Assembly (NCBI RefSeq): GCF_022747945.1
Contig: NZ_JALDST010000001.1
Coordinates: 3,348,001 to 3,412,000 of the forward strand
DNA from: Micromonospora sp. R77
Lineage (GTDB): Bacteria; Actinomycetota; Actinomycetes; Mycobacteriales; Micromonosporaceae
Reading direction: 5' to 3'
DNA: 64,000 nucleotides
The position numbers were made by a program, and so were the translations under genes. How positions within the stretch are numbered: the stretch's first letter is position 1; each line of letters begins with the position of its first letter. Under the pieces are notes generated by a model, which did not search any database, was not told where the DNA came from, and saw only the letters and a list, made by a program, of their open reading frames with translations. Below, one piece after another: positions 27,050 to 36,793 of the stretch.

Positions 27050-27472
27050 TCAGGTGGGTACCGGTGCGTCGTACTGCTCGTCGGTGACCTTTTCCAGCCA
27101 CTGGACGCCTTGGCCGTCGTGGACACCGGTGAGGGCGATGTGGGTCATCGCCGAGTTCGGGGAGGCGCCGTGCCAGTGCTTGACCCCGGGCGGGCACCAG
27201 AGGACGTCACCGGCGCGAATTTCTTCGACCGGTCCGCCCCACTGCTGGGTACGGCCGATCCCATCGGTGACGACCAGTCGCTGCCCGGCGGGGTGGGTGT
27301 GCCAGGCCGAGCGTGCCCCGGGCTGGAAGGTGACATAGGCGCCGGTGTACGGCGCTGTCTCCGCTTCGACGAACAGGGGCTGGACGAGGACGTCGCCGGT
27401 GAAGTTCTCCTCCGGCCCGGTGGCGGGCGCGAACGTTCCACTTCGTGTGATCACTGCTGGGGCCTCTTTCAT
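27050..27472 (-). CDS. Cupin-domain protein
   Basis: This 140-residue cupin has motif 1 AWHTHPAGQRLVV (His pair about 57-59) and motif 2 PPGVKHWHGASP. It belongs to the group often found with carboxymuconolactone decarboxylases and aldo/keto reductases in bacterial detoxification operons. The start overlaps the stop of the upstream reductase by 4 bp (ATGA), and the next reductase begins 31 bp downstream. The reaction is unknown; a metal-dependent isomerase or dioxygenase is possible. Confidence 0.8.
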   Translation of the reverse strand: MKEAPAVITRSGTFAPATGPEENFTGDVLVQPLFVEAETAPYTGAYVTFQPGARSAWHTHPAGQRLVVTDGIGRTQQWGGPVEEIRAGDVLWCPPGVKHWHGASPNSAMTHIALTGVHDGQGVQWLEKVTDEQYDAPVPT

Positions 27473-28494
27473 CGGCGGCGGGCTGAGGGTTGCAGGGACG
27501 GGCTGAGCCAGCCGTTGTCGGCGGGGTTGAGGGTGACGCCGGGCGCGACGATCTGGTCGATGCGGTCGAGCACGTCGTCGGTGAGTTCGACGTCGGCGGC
27601 GGCGAGTTGAGACTCGAGGTGGTCCATGGTGCGCGGGCCGATGATCGCCGAGGTGATCCCGGGGTGGCGTAGGACGAATGCGATGGCCAGCTCGATCAGG
27701 GTGATCCCGGCCTCGTCGGCGAGTTCGCGGAGGGCGTCGGCGGTGTCGAGTTTGCGCTGGTTCTCCGGCAGGGACAGGTCGAACCGGTTCGCCAGCCGCT
27801 GCCGGGCGACGGATGCCGGGCCGGTGGTGTCGGTGCCCTTGCGGTAGCGGCCGGACAACCAGCCGCCGGCGAGGGGGCTGTAGGAGAGCACACCCATGCC
27901 GTACCGCTGGGTCAGCGGCAGGATCTCGTTCTCGATGTTGCGGGTGAGGATCGAGTAGGTGGGTTGCTCGGTGACGAAGCGTTCCCGACCATGCTCCCGA
28001 GCAACGTACTGGGCGTCGACGAGGGCGGAGGCCGGGAAGGTGGAGTGGCCGATGTAGCGGACCTTGCCGGCACGGACCAGGTCGGTGAGCGCACCGAGGG
28101 TCTCGTCGAGGTCGACGTCGGGGTCGTACCGGTGCATCTGGTACAGGTCGATGTGGTCGGTGCCGAGCCGACGCAGCGAGTTCTCGACCGCTGTCATGAT
28201 CCAGCGGCGGGAGCCGCCGCGGTGGTTGGGGTCGTCGTCGAACGGCATGAAGAACTTCGTCGCGAGCACGATGTCGTCGCGGCGGCCCTTGAGTGCCTTG
28301 CCGACGATGACCTCGGACTCGCCCTGGGAGTAGACGTCGGCCGTGTCGACGACATTGATCCCGGCGTCGAGCGCCCGATGGATGATCTTGATGCTTTCGT
28401 CGTGATCCTTGGTGCCCCAGTCGCCGAACATCATGGTGCCGAGGCATAGCTTGCTGACCTGGACGCCGGTGCGTCCCAGCGGTCGACGTTCCAT
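27469..28494 (-). CDS. Aldo/keto reductase (AKR9/11-like)
   Basis: This 341-residue reductase has DTADVYSQGESE (Asp, Tyr), ATKFFMP (Lys), YQMHRYDPDVDLDE (His), and GPRTMDHLESQLAA for cofactor binding. It is the first gene of the reductase-cupin-reductase operon and resembles oxidoreductases of the YajO/IolS type. It is not a close paralogue of the downstream enzyme. ATG 28494 begins MERRPLGRTGVQVS, the usual family N-terminus. Confidence 0.87.
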   Translation of the reverse strand: MERRPLGRTGVQVSKLCLGTMMFGDWGTKDHDESIKIIHRALDAGINVVDTADVYSQGESEVIVGKALKGRRDDIVLATKFFMPFDDDPNHRGGSRRWIMTAVENSLRRLGTDHIDLYQMHRYDPDVDLDETLGALTDLVRAGKVRYIGHSTFPASALVDAQYVAREHGRERFVTEQPTYSILTRNIENEILPLTQRYGMGVLSYSPLAGGWLSGRYRKGTDTTGPASVARQRLANRFDLSLPENQRKLDTADALRELADEAGITLIELAIAFVLRHPGITSAIIGPRTMDHLESQLAAADVELTDDVLDRIDQIVAPGVTLNPADNGWLSPSLQPSARRR

Positions 28495-28680
28495 GGGTCT
28501 TACCCTTCTGTCGCCGGCTACTTGTTGCCTTGTGCCGGGATGACCTCGTCGATCAGCCGGACCGCGCCGCACCGAGCATCACCCGATACTCGGTCGAGGC
28601 CTGGCCGGCGATCGGCGCAGCAAGCCGGACCGGCAAACGGGTCCGGATGTCCAGGTTTCCGCGGCGGCCGTTCGTTCGGC

Positions 28681-29574
28681 TCATTCGGGCCGACGGACCA
28701 GGGGGCTCTCGTGGAGTTCGGTTGTCCAACTGGCGAGCAGGTCGAGTGCCTGCTGCTCGGGGGAGTCCGGCTCGGGGGTGTAGACGTTGAGGCGCAGCCC
28801 CGGGTCCGCGGCGAGCTCCAGCGCCTCGTACGGCAGGTTGAGCTCACCGACGACCGGGTGCCGGAGCCGCTTGATGCCGGTGCGGTGGAACTTCACGTCG
28901 TGCCGGGCCCAGCGGACCGAGAACTCTGTGCTGCGGGTGGTGAGCTCGCCGATGAGGTCGGTGAGGACCCGGTCGTGGGGGGAGCGGCCGGCTTCCGAGC
29001 GTAGGAAGGCGACGGCGTCGTTGGCGCCTTTGTCCCAGTCTGGCCAGAAGTCGGTGGCGTTCGGGTCGAGGAACATGAACCGGGCGGTGTTGACCGGTCC
29101 GCGCTGGGCGAACAGCGGCGAGTCGAACACCGGCGCATACAGCGCCCGGCCCAGCTGGTTGGCGCCCAGGATGTCGAACCGGCCGTTGCGGACGTACGCC
29201 GGAACGTCGGTCATGGCGTCGAGGACGCGCAGGATCGTCGGCCGTACCGTCGTGGTGCTCCTCGGGCGATGGCGCTGAGGGCCCGACGCGCGGGCGAGGT
29301 CGTAGAGGTGGGCGCGTTCGGCGTCGTCGAGGTGCAGGGCGCGGGCGAGGGCCTCGAGCACCGATTCGGAGGCGCCAGCGAGGTTGCCGCGCTCAAGACG
29401 CACGTAGTAGTCCACGGACAGGCCGCTGAGCAGGGCGACCTCCTCGCGACGTAGTCCCGGGACCCGCCGGTTCCCGCCGTAGATCGGCAGGCCGGCTGCT
29501 TCCGGGGTGAGCCGGTTGCGACGGCTCACCAGGAAGTCGCGGACCTGGGCGCGGATGTCGGTCGGACCAGCCAT
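28681..29574 (-). CDS. XRE-family regulator with MmyB-like ligand domain
   Basis: This 297-residue protein has an N-terminal helix-turn-helix (RREEVALLSGLSVDYYVRLERG, about residues 42-63) and a C-terminal MmyB-like PAS-type domain (about 110-275, with WPDWDKGANDAVAFLR and LNLPYEALEL). Relatives in Streptomyces bind fatty acid-like ligands and often repress adjacent oxidoreductase genes. It is divergent from the alcohol dehydrogenase at 29724 (149 bp between starts), so it likely controls that gene or the reductase operon. Confidence 0.85.
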   Translation of the reverse strand: MAGPTDIRAQVRDFLVSRRNRLTPEAAGLPIYGGNRRVPGLRREEVALLSGLSVDYYVRLERGNLAGASESVLEALARALHLDDAERAHLYDLARASGPQRHRPRSTTTVRPTILRVLDAMTDVPAYVRNGRFDILGANQLGRALYAPVFDSPLFAQRGPVNTARFMFLDPNATDFWPDWDKGANDAVAFLRSEAGRSPHDRVLTDLIGELTTRSTEFSVRWARHDVKFHRTGIKRLRHPVVGELNLPYEALELAADPGLRLNVYTPEPDSPEQQALDLLASWTTELHESPLVRRPE

Positions 29575-29723
29575 GACCCGACCGTACGTCCGCCTCGGCG
29601 GGCGTGGGAGGTACTGGCGTTACCTGGAACGACAGCCACTCCCACGCGCCGGGGAAAGGGAGTTCTGTCGGAGGGGCAAGCGCGCGAACGCCGTGAACGT
29701 CACGGTCCGAAGGGAAGGAACCC

Positions 29724-30761
29724 ATGCGAGCAACTCTGATCTACGGCGTCGGTGACGTCCGGGTCGAACAGGTTCCGGACCCTGTCCTGAAGCAGCCGAC
29801 CGACGCCCTGGTGCGGGTCACCACCGCGTGCATCTGCGGCAGCGACCTGCACCCCTACCGCTCCAAGTCTCCCGCGGACGGGCCGGCGCGCATCGGGCAC
29901 GAGTTCATCGGGGTCGTCGAGGACACCGGGTCCGACGTCACCACGGTCCGCACGGGCGACCTGGTCGTCGCGCCGTTCGCCTACTCCGACGGCACCTGTG
30001 GGTTCTGCCGGGAAGGTCTGCACACCTCCTGCCTGCACGGCGGGTTCTGGGCCACCGGCGACGTCGACGGCGGCCAGGGCGAGGCGGTCCGCGTGCCGCT
30101 GGCCGACGGCACGCTGGTCAAGCTGCCCGTCGGTGCGGATTCGGCGCTCATTCCCTCGCTGCTGACGCTCTCGGATGTTTTCGGCACCGGCCATCATGCT
30201 GCGGTCAACGGCGGTGTCACCCCGCGTACCACCGTCACCGTGATCGGTGACGGAGCGGTCGGCCTGCTCGCGGTCCTGTCGGCCAAGCGCCTGGGCGCCG
30301 AGCGGATCATCCTGATGGGCCGCCACAAGACGCGTACCGATCTGGGTCGGGAGTTCGGCGCGACCGATGTCGTCGCCGAGCGCGGCGAGGAGGGCATCGC
30401 GCAGGTCCGTGACCTGACCGGCGGCCAAGGCACCCACGTGGTACTGGAGGCGGTCGGGCACCTGCCCGCCTACGAGCAGGCCGTCGGGGTGGTACGGGCC
30501 GGCGGCGTGATCAGCCGGGTCGGCGTCCCGCAGTACGAGCAGGCCCCGATCGGCTTCGCCAGCCTGTTCGGCGGCAACATCACCCTCACCGGCGGCCCCG
30601 CTCCGGCCCGCGCCTACCTCGACGAACTGCTTCCCGACGTCCTCGACGGAAAGATCGAACCGGGCAAGGTCTTCGACCGCACCGTCGACCTCGACGGAGT
30701 GCCGGACGGGTACCGCGCCATGGACCGACGCGAAGCCCTCAAGGTTCTCGTCAAGCTCTGA
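29724..30761 (+). CDS. Zinc-dependent alcohol dehydrogenase
   Basis: This 345-residue medium-chain dehydrogenase has the catalytic-zinc motifs CGSDLHPY and GHEFIG, a structural-zinc lobe CGFCREGLHTSC, and the Rossmann motif VIGDGAVGLLAVLSAKRLGA (about 170-189). ATG 29724 follows AAGGAA. It is followed at 81 bp by an NAD(P)-binding protein, so a two-gene operon is likely. Divergence from the XRE regulator suggests control by it. Confidence 0.88.
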   Translation: MRATLIYGVGDVRVEQVPDPVLKQPTDALVRVTTACICGSDLHPYRSKSPADGPARIGHEFIGVVEDTGSDVTTVRTGDLVVAPFAYSDGTCGFCREGLHTSCLHGGFWATGDVDGGQGEAVRVPLADGTLVKLPVGADSALIPSLLTLSDVFGTGHHAAVNGGVTPRTTVTVIGDGAVGLLAVLSAKRLGAERIILMGRHKTRTDLGREFGATDVVAERGEEGIAQVRDLTGGQGTHVVLEAVGHLPAYEQAVGVVRAGGVISRVGVPQYEQAPIGFASLFGGNITLTGGPAPARAYLDELLPDVLDGKIEPGKVFDRTVDLDGVPDGYRAMDRREALKVLVKL

Positions 30762-30842
30762 CCCCCGCCCCGGACGGCAGCGGCGGTCGGCCCGAGCACC
30801 CCGACGCCGATCGCCGCCAGCCACCGGCTGAAGGAGAACCTC

Positions 30843-31607
30843 ATGGTCCAGTCCCAGGTGAGCACCGTGCTGGTCGTCGGCGCCACCGGCCAGACCGGCC
30901 GCCACGTCGTGGCTGCCGCGGCCCGCCAAGGGTTCACCGTGCGCGCCCTGGTCCGCGACGCCGACCGGGCCCGTGCGGTCCTACCCGATGTCGAGATCGT
31001 GGTCGCGGACCTCACCGATGCGGACACCCTGACGGACGCCGTCGTCGGCGTCGACGCGGTGATCTTCACCCACGGTGCGAACAGCTACGGCGACGACGAG
31101 GTATTCCAGCGCGTCGACTACGGCGGCGTCGTAAACGTCCTGCGCGCACTCCGGAGGCGGCCGGTCCGGGTCGCATTGATGACATCGATCAACGTCACCC
31201 GGCCCGACAACGGCGGCTACCAGGGACTGCTGGACTGGAAGCGGCGTTCCGAGCGGCTGCTGCGCGCCAGCAAGCTGCCGTACACGATCGTGCGTCCAGG
31301 CTGGTACCAGCCCCGACGTGGCGGCGGTCTCCTCCTGCGGCAGGGCGACACCGGGTCCGGTTCGGTCAGTCGTGAGCAGACCGCGGACGTGCTGGTTCGG
31401 AGCCTGCTCAGCGACGCCGCGGTCGGCAAGACCTTCGAGCTGTTCGCCGTCGAGGGGTCGACACCCGTGGACTGGGACACCCTCTTCGCCACGACCGATC
31501 CGGACACCCCGGACAGCCTGGACGCGGTGCACGACCGGGCGACCCTGCCGCTGGACCGGGAGCCGCGCCTGGTGACCGGTGACATCGAGCAGTTCGACCA
31601 CCGCTGA
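30843..31607 (+). CDS. NAD(P)-binding (NmrA/SDR a5-like) protein
   Basis: This 254-residue protein has an atypical SDR Rossmann fold: LVVGATGQTGRHVV at the N-terminus (GxxGxxG), ADLTDADTL, and TIVRPGWYQP. It lacks a clear YxxxK pair, as in NmrA-type redox sensors and some quinone reductases. ATG 30843 has GGAGAA upstream. Together with the preceding dehydrogenase it may form a redox-response unit. Confidence 0.8.
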   Translation: MVQSQVSTVLVVGATGQTGRHVVAAAARQGFTVRALVRDADRARAVLPDVEIVVADLTDADTLTDAVVGVDAVIFTHGANSYGDDEVFQRVDYGGVVNVLRALRRRPVRVALMTSINVTRPDNGGYQGLLDWKRRSERLLRASKLPYTIVRPGWYQPRRGGGLLLRQGDTGSGSVSREQTADVLVRSLLSDAAVGKTFELFAVEGSTPVDWDTLFATTDPDTPDSLDAVHDRATLPLDREPRLVTGDIEQFDHR

Positions 31608-31778
31608 CGCGGCAGCCGGTGACGTGATCAGAACATTGCCACCCCAGCTCGCCCTCGGACGGGCCGCTGCGGCCGTGGGAGGTACCGCCGGCACCCGGAA
31701 GAGCAGGAACTCCCCGGCCCCATCCCAGCGCGGTTGCCTGGACAGCGCAGACAACCGCAAACCGCATCAAGGAGAGTC

Positions 31779-33263
31779 GTGGCCACACCTCGTTCCGCCA
31801 GCGCACCGGCCCCGTCCGGGCCGGTGCACCCGACGGCCATTCTGGCGATCATCTGCGTCAGCTACTTCATGGTCATCCTGGACAACTCGATCATCTTCAC
31901 CGGGCTCCCGAGCATCCAGGCCGCCTTCGGCTTCTCCCCGGCTGGCCTGACCTGGGTGCAGGACGCCTACACCCTCGTGTTCGGCGGCCTGCTGCTGCTC
32001 GGCGCGCGCGCCGGTGACCTGGTCGGTCGGCGGCGGATGTTCACGCTGAGCCTGGTGCTGTTCTCCGTGGCGTCGTTGCTGGTGGGCGCCGCGCCGACCG
32101 GGTGGTGGCTGGTGGCCGCCCGGGCCCTGCAGGGCGTCGGTGCCGCGATTCTCGCCCCGTCGTCACTCGCGCTGCTGACCGCCAACTTCCCGGCCGGGCC
32201 CGCCCGCAACCGGGCCGTGGCCGCGTACAGCGCGGTGGCCGGCATCGGCGCCAGCCTCGGCCTGGTGGTCGGCGGGGTGCTGGCCGACTGGGTGTCCTGG
32301 CGGGCCGGCTTCTATCTCAACGTGCCTATCGGCATCGCCATGCTGGTCGCCGCCCGCCGCTACGTCGCCGAAACCGAGACCCGGCCCGGCCGGTTCGACC
32401 TCATCGGCGCCGGCTGCGCCACTCTCGGCGTCGGTGCCTTGGTCTTCGGCGTCATCGGGGCCGCCGAGACCGGTTGGACCACGCCCACCACTCTCGCCGC
32501 GTTCCTGCTCGGTGTCCTCCTGCTGGTCGTGCTCGTGGCCAACGAGGCACGCGCCGAGCAGCCGATCATGCCGCTGCGACTGTTCGCCGACCGGCGCCGC
32601 AACGGCGCCTACCTGGTCCGGATGCTCTACCTCGGGGCGATGATCGGGTTCTTCTTCTTCATCACCCAGCTGCTGCAGGGCGTCTGGGGCTTCACCCCCT
32701 TCCAGGCCGGGCTGGCCTTCCTGCCGATGTCCGTGGTCAACTTCGGCATCGCCCTGCTGGTCTCCCGACTGGTCACCCGATTCGGGTCGACTCCGGTGCT
32801 CGCCACGGGTGTGGCGCTCACCCTGGTCGGCATGGCGTGGCTCAGCCGGGTCGGCGCGGACGGCGACTACCTCACCGCGATCGCGCTACCGATGGTTCTC
32901 ATCGGCGTCGGTCAGGGCCTGGCATTCGCCCCGATGACCAGCGCCGGTCTCGCCGGTGTACGGAGCGGCGACGCCGGTGCCGCCTCCGGTGTGGTCAACA
33001 CCGCCCACCAACTCGGCAGCGCGCTCGGACTGGGCATCCTCACCGCTGTCGGCACGGCCGCGGTACCGGCAGGGGGAGCCGCTCCTGCCGCCATGACCGA
33101 ACGGGTCAGCGCGGCCCTCACCGCAGGCAGCGTGCTGCTGGCTGTCGCCCTGCTCCTGGTCGGCGTTCTCATCGCCCGACCGGCCAGCCCGACTCCGCCG
33201 GCCTCCGACGTGGAGGCGCCGGTCTCCCCGTCCCCGGCGCGAGATGCGGTGACCACCCGCTGA
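31779..33263 (+). CDS. MFS drug exporter (DHA2, 14-helix, EmrB/QacA type)
   Basis: This 494-residue exporter has about 14 hydrophobic helices. Motif C-like and motif A-like stretches are visible (LTWVQDAYTLVFGGLLLLGARAGD, LVGRRRMF). GTG 31779 is preferred to upstream starts because AAGGAGAG lies 5 bp upstream and the family N-terminus begins shortly after. Such proteins expel lipophilic drugs by proton antiport. It ends 3 bp before the stop of the convergent LtrA pseudogene. Confidence 0.88.
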   Translation: MATPRSASAPAPSGPVHPTAILAIICVSYFMVILDNSIIFTGLPSIQAAFGFSPAGLTWVQDAYTLVFGGLLLLGARAGDLVGRRRMFTLSLVLFSVASLLVGAAPTGWWLVAARALQGVGAAILAPSSLALLTANFPAGPARNRAVAAYSAVAGIGASLGLVVGGVLADWVSWRAGFYLNVPIGIAMLVAARRYVAETETRPGRFDLIGAGCATLGVGALVFGVIGAAETGWTTPTTLAAFLLGVLLLVVLVANEARAEQPIMPLRLFADRRRNGAYLVRMLYLGAMIGFFFFITQLLQGVWGFTPFQAGLAFLPMSVVNFGIALLVSRLVTRFGSTPVLATGVALTLVGMAWLSRVGADGDYLTAIALPMVLIGVGQGLAFAPMTSAGLAGVRSGDAGAASGVVNTAHQLGSALGLGILTAVGTAAVPAGGAAPAAMTERVSAALTAGSVLLAVALLLVGVLIARPASPTPPASDVEAPVSPSPARDAVTTR

Positions 33264-33266
33264 CCA

Positions 33267-34467
33267 TCACCCACGCCCGAGCGCCCGCCGAACGTCGGCG
33301 TACCGGACGGTCTCTCCGACAATCAGGACGGCCAGAACACCCACCAGACCAGCGAGCGCGGCCAACGGGGGCAGGACCGCCGCGGCCGGTAACCAGCCCA
33401 GCAGCACGACCATGGTGACCACCCGCCCGAGATGCGCCCCGTAGCGCATGCGGTTGGCGAACAGCAGGTGCCCGACGAGGTACAGCACGCCTCCACCGCA
33501 GAGCGCGGTGGCGTAGAACCATCCCAGATCCTCGTGCCCAGCCGCGTAAGCAAGGACACCCTCGACACCGAGCGCGGCGAGCACGATCCCCGCGATGATC
33601 GGAAAATGGGCGTACGAGTACGCCTCCACCGCCAGCGTCGCCCGGGTCTGCCCCCGAGCCCGCTCAAGCCGCCGCTCGGCGGACGGAGCCACCAGGTCGA
33701 AGTACAGCCACCACAGGCCGATGGCGACCGCGACCCCCAGCACGGCCGCCACGATCAGCGGCAGACTGATCGGCTGGTCCGCGGCACCGATACCAATAGC
33801 GAGGATCGACTCGCCGATCGCCAGGATGACGAACAGGTCGTGCCGCTCACTCCAGTGGCTCGCACTGTGCACCCGCCAACTACCGCGACGAGAGGTGATG
33901 AAAACGACGCCCCAGTCCACCAGCAGCGCCGTCGCGAACAGCACCGTCTGCCGCCAGCCGCCGAGCAACACACCGGCCAGCAGCAGAGCGGCACCAGCCA
34001 CGGTAGGGATCCATGTGATCGCGAGCTGCCGGCGCAGTCCCGCATCGCCGGCCGCCGCCGCCGAGTAGACCGTCAGATGCACACACCGCACCACCAGGTA
34101 GGCAGCCAGCAGCACCAGCGGGCCGTTCAGACCGCCCGGCTTGTCGTGCCAAGCCTCCGGGATGGTCAGGTCCACCACGAACAGCGCCGCCATCGCCACC
34201 GACATACCCGCCCTCAGCAGAGCCTGATCGGCCCGTGCCTGGTTACCGAGCCACGCATACCCCGACCACGTCCACCACAACAAGCAGCAAGCCCTGCGCC
34301 ACCCCGTGAACGCTGTGGGCGCCCGCCATGTAGTCGGTGACCCGCGTGACGGCGAAGACGTACACCAGATCGAACAACAACTCGAACCGGGTCACCGACT
34401 GGCCCTCACTGGTGGGACTGAGCGCCCCGGACGCTTCACGTCGCCCTCCGCCGCCCGCTACAGCCAC
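33267..34467 (-). pseudogene. LtrA-family gene broken by a frameshift
   Basis: The N-terminal part (from ATG 34467, with VTRFELLFDLVYVFAVTRV) and the rest (from about 34283, with LWWTWSGYAWLGNQARA) are in different frames. The family-typical GLLLLWWTWSGY sequence is restored by removing one base near 34277, so a single-base insertion or a sequencing error is likely. The remaining 338 codons are intact, with about nine helices and the SHWSERHDLFVILAIGESI signature. If real, it is a recent inactivation; the intact relative is at 22333-23514. Confidence 0.75.
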
Positions 34468-34763
34468 GCCGTCCGCCTCCCCGCTTCAGCGTCGACCCGC
34501 ACAAGCCGGCGCTTACGCCATGTTCGCTGCTGGGCCTCCGTAACCAACCAGCAAAAGGGCATATAGGCTCAAAACTACCATTTCGGTCTGACCCTTTTGT
34601 CGCCGGTCTGCGGCCTGACGTCGGAGCGGCTGCCGGAGATGCGCGATGCGACATGACCGCCTGGCCGGCGGGTGGTCGAGCCGCGGGTGCTGCACGCCCG
34701 CCAGCCCGGCCGGCTCGACGACTCAGCCTCGCAGGCCTTGATGCCTGACGCATGGTTCGCCGC

Positions 34764-35059
34764 TCGCACCGATCTCCCGCGACTCCGGCCGCCGCCAGGG
34801 CCACCAGGTCCGGCCCCACCGCTACCACCGCGGGCTACGCCGAGTGTTCAGCACGTCCAGCTTCACCGCCCTGACCCACTGCCCACGATCACGCGCCTAC
34901 TACGACAAGAAAAGAGCCGAAGGAAGAACACACCGCCGAGCCACCGCCGCCCTGTCCAGACAACGCCTCAACGTCCTCTGGGCCTGCATCCGCGACAAGA
35001 CCCCCTGCCAGCCCAAACAACCAAGATCGGGGGAGCTGGCGTCATGCAAACTCGCGTAG
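34764..35059 (+). pseudogene. IS110-family transposase C-terminal fragment
   Basis: The frame reads LAPISRDSGRRQGHQV, then RAYYDKKRAEGRTH and LNVLWACIRD, which are the C-terminal Transposase_20 signatures of IS110/IS1111 enzymes. The N-terminal DEDD domain is absent and the frame is broken upstream of about 34764. The tail is followed by a sequence resembling the 3' flank of the other IS110 remnant (AAGATC..GGAG, then GAGACTC). Confidence 0.8.
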
Positions 35060-35165
35060 AGACTCCGCTTGCTGAAGATCAGCTGGAACGTTACGGGTTC
35101 GGCGAGTGCAGGCCTGTCACTGCCGCGCGCAGGGTGCGTCCGGGTGCCAACAGAGCGCTACGGGA

Positions 35166-35400
35166 TCAGCTGGCGGAGCCGTCAGGTCGAGCGGTCTCCT
35201 CCTCGTCGAGCAATTCACGGCGCCATTCGGCGAATCGGCTACGGAGATCGTCCAGCGCTCGATCGGTGACGCCGTATTGGGCGAAGTCGTCAGGATCGAG
35301 CAGGGCGGCTTGTCCGAGACCGTCGGCGAAGACGCGTCAGTCGAAACCACGGTCGGCGCGCTGCGCGAGGGTGAGGAGTCGCGGGTGTAGCGGCCGGATC
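35166..35400 (-). pseudogene. Degenerate coding remnant of unknown family
   Basis: Read on the minus strand, this gives a protein-like sequence (LLTLAQRADRGFD, stop, then RVFADGLGQAALLDPDDF and FAEWRRELLDEEE). One in-frame stop (TGA, near 35337) interrupts an otherwise continuous frame. It looks like the C-terminal end of a decayed gene beside the IS110 fragment. I do not recognise the family with confidence. Confidence 0.35.
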
Positions 35401-35548
35401 GGAGTGTGGCGTCGATGTCGACGGTCGTGCTGAGGCTGGGCGCTGGCTAGGTGGTCGGGCCGTTGCACGCGAACTCGGGCCGCGTTTGCGGGGACCGCCG
35501 ATGGCGCCTGGCTCGCCTGATCGGCTTGGGAAACCGTGATTACTCGGG

Positions 35549-35995
35549 TCACTGTGCGAAGACACCGATGTTTCCCTCGATCCAGATGGGTCGGGCTACC
35601 AGCCTGCTGATTCGCCATCGCTCGCCTGCGCGGCGCAGCTCGAACTCGTAGGTGCCGCCGTTGTGCCACAGCCGTCCGCCCGGCACGTTGTCGCGTCGTA
35701 GCCAAGCCAGCACGTTCGCGGTTGCGGTGGCGGTATCGCCCGTCACATCGGCGATCACCCCGGTGACCACGTGCTGTGTGCCATCCAACACGCCAAGATC
35801 CCGTCGCCACCGATCTACCTGCTCGGGACCGGAGAGAGTCTCTGCTCCGCCGCCGCTCATCGCGGTGTAGTCAACGACCACGGTGTCGGCGAACGTCGCC
35901 ACCAGAGCGTCCCAGTCTCGGCGGTCCACGAACCAGGCGTACTCGGTGATCACCCGCTGGATGGCGAACTGGTCAATGAGATCCTCTTGATGCAT
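35549..35995 (-). CDS. SnoaL-like (NTF2-fold) protein
   Basis: This 148-residue protein has the SnoaL_4-type NTF2 fold: EDLIDQFAIQRVITEYAWFVDRRDWDALVATFAD at the N-terminus and YEFELRRAGERWRISRLVARP near the end. Family members include polyketide cyclases, dehydratases and ring-hydroxylating dioxygenase beta subunits. The Asp/Tyr residues of that group (FADTVVVDYT) are present. The substrate is unknown. Another NTF2-fold gene follows upstream on the same strand. Confidence 0.75.
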   Translation of the reverse strand: MHQEDLIDQFAIQRVITEYAWFVDRRDWDALVATFADTVVVDYTAMSGGGAETLSGPEQVDRWRRDLGVLDGTQHVVTGVIADVTGDTATATANVLAWLRRDNVPGGRLWHNGGTYEFELRRAGERWRISRLVARPIWIEGNIGVFAQ

Positions 35996-36207
35996 GTCAT
36001 AACTCCTCTTTGTGGTGGCTGGGGTGAAGGTACGGCCGGCGGTGCCCGTCGTCGCCGTCGTCGACCATGCCCAGAGTCGAGGATCGCGTTGACGAGGGTC
36101 GCAGCTGATGAACGAGACTGGTTGCCAGGCTGACCCGGCCCGGACAGCAGTCTGGCGAGGATGTGGTGATGGGGCGCCTCGACTCGAGGCGCCCCAAAAC
36201 CACTGGC

Positions 36208-36651
36208 CTAGTTGGCGTCGAAGGCCGCGTACAGGCTGGTGTCGCCCGTCGCGTTGAGCGCTTCGGCCGCGACCAGCGGGTTCCAGAAGTCGACGTAGCG
36301 GCTGATCTTTCCGTCCACCGTCTCCACGACGGAGATGTAGGTCTGGTTGTACGGCTTGCCGGTGCTCAACGCCTGGCCCACGGACTTGAACTCGGCGATG
36401 ACCAGGGTGGGGTCGACGGTCTCGTGGAAGCGCAGGTCGATGAACTCCACCTTGAAGTGCTCGGGGAAGTTCTGCATGTAGTCGAACAGGGCCTGCTTGC
36501 CTTCGACCTTCTTCGGGAAGTCGGCCGGGCCGTACGGGAACTCCAGGACTCCGTCCTCGGTGAACAGATCCACCCACTCCTCGATCCGCCCGGACGACAG
36601 GTACTCCAGGTGGTTCTTGAAGGTCTGCTGGGCGGTTTCGCGAACGCTCAC
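36208..36651 (-). CDS. SnoaL-like/PhzA-PhzB-like NTF2-fold protein
   Basis: This 147-residue protein has WVDLFTEDGVLEFPYGP and VGQALSTGKPYNQTYISVV, resembling SnoaL and PhzA/PhzB proteins. It is divergent from the TetR gene at 36794, with two operator-like inverted repeats between, so it is probably TetR-regulated. It may share a transcript with the SnoaL-like gene downstream (212 bp away). Its function is inferred only from the fold. Confidence 0.75.
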   Translation of the reverse strand: MSVRETAQQTFKNHLEYLSSGRIEEWVDLFTEDGVLEFPYGPADFPKKVEGKQALFDYMQNFPEHFKVEFIDLRFHETVDPTLVIAEFKSVGQALSTGKPYNQTYISVVETVDGKISRYVDFWNPLVAAEALNATGDTSLYAAFDAN

Positions 36652-36719
36652 GGCATTTGTCCTTTTCTTGGGTGCGTGCGATGGGTGTTGAAGGGGCTCG
36701 GGTTGGCTGGCCGGCCGAC

Positions 36720-36783
36720 TAACGCGAACATCTTCGCGTCAACGGTAGCCCATGCCGCGCTAAACGCAAAGCTCTCCGCGTTA
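36720..36783. promoter_or_regulatory. Two operator-like inverted repeats in the tetR divergent promoter
   Basis: Site 1 (36720-36741) reads TAACGCGAA, CATC, TTCGCGTCA, with perfect inner arms CGCGAA/TTCGCG at 36723-36738. Site 2 (36761-36783) has outer arms TAAACGC and GCGTTA. Both share the half-site TAACGCG. They lie between the divergent SnoaL-like (start 36651) and TetR (start 36794) genes, the normal position for autoregulation. Confidence 0.6.
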
Positions 36784-36793
36784 AGATTGCCCC

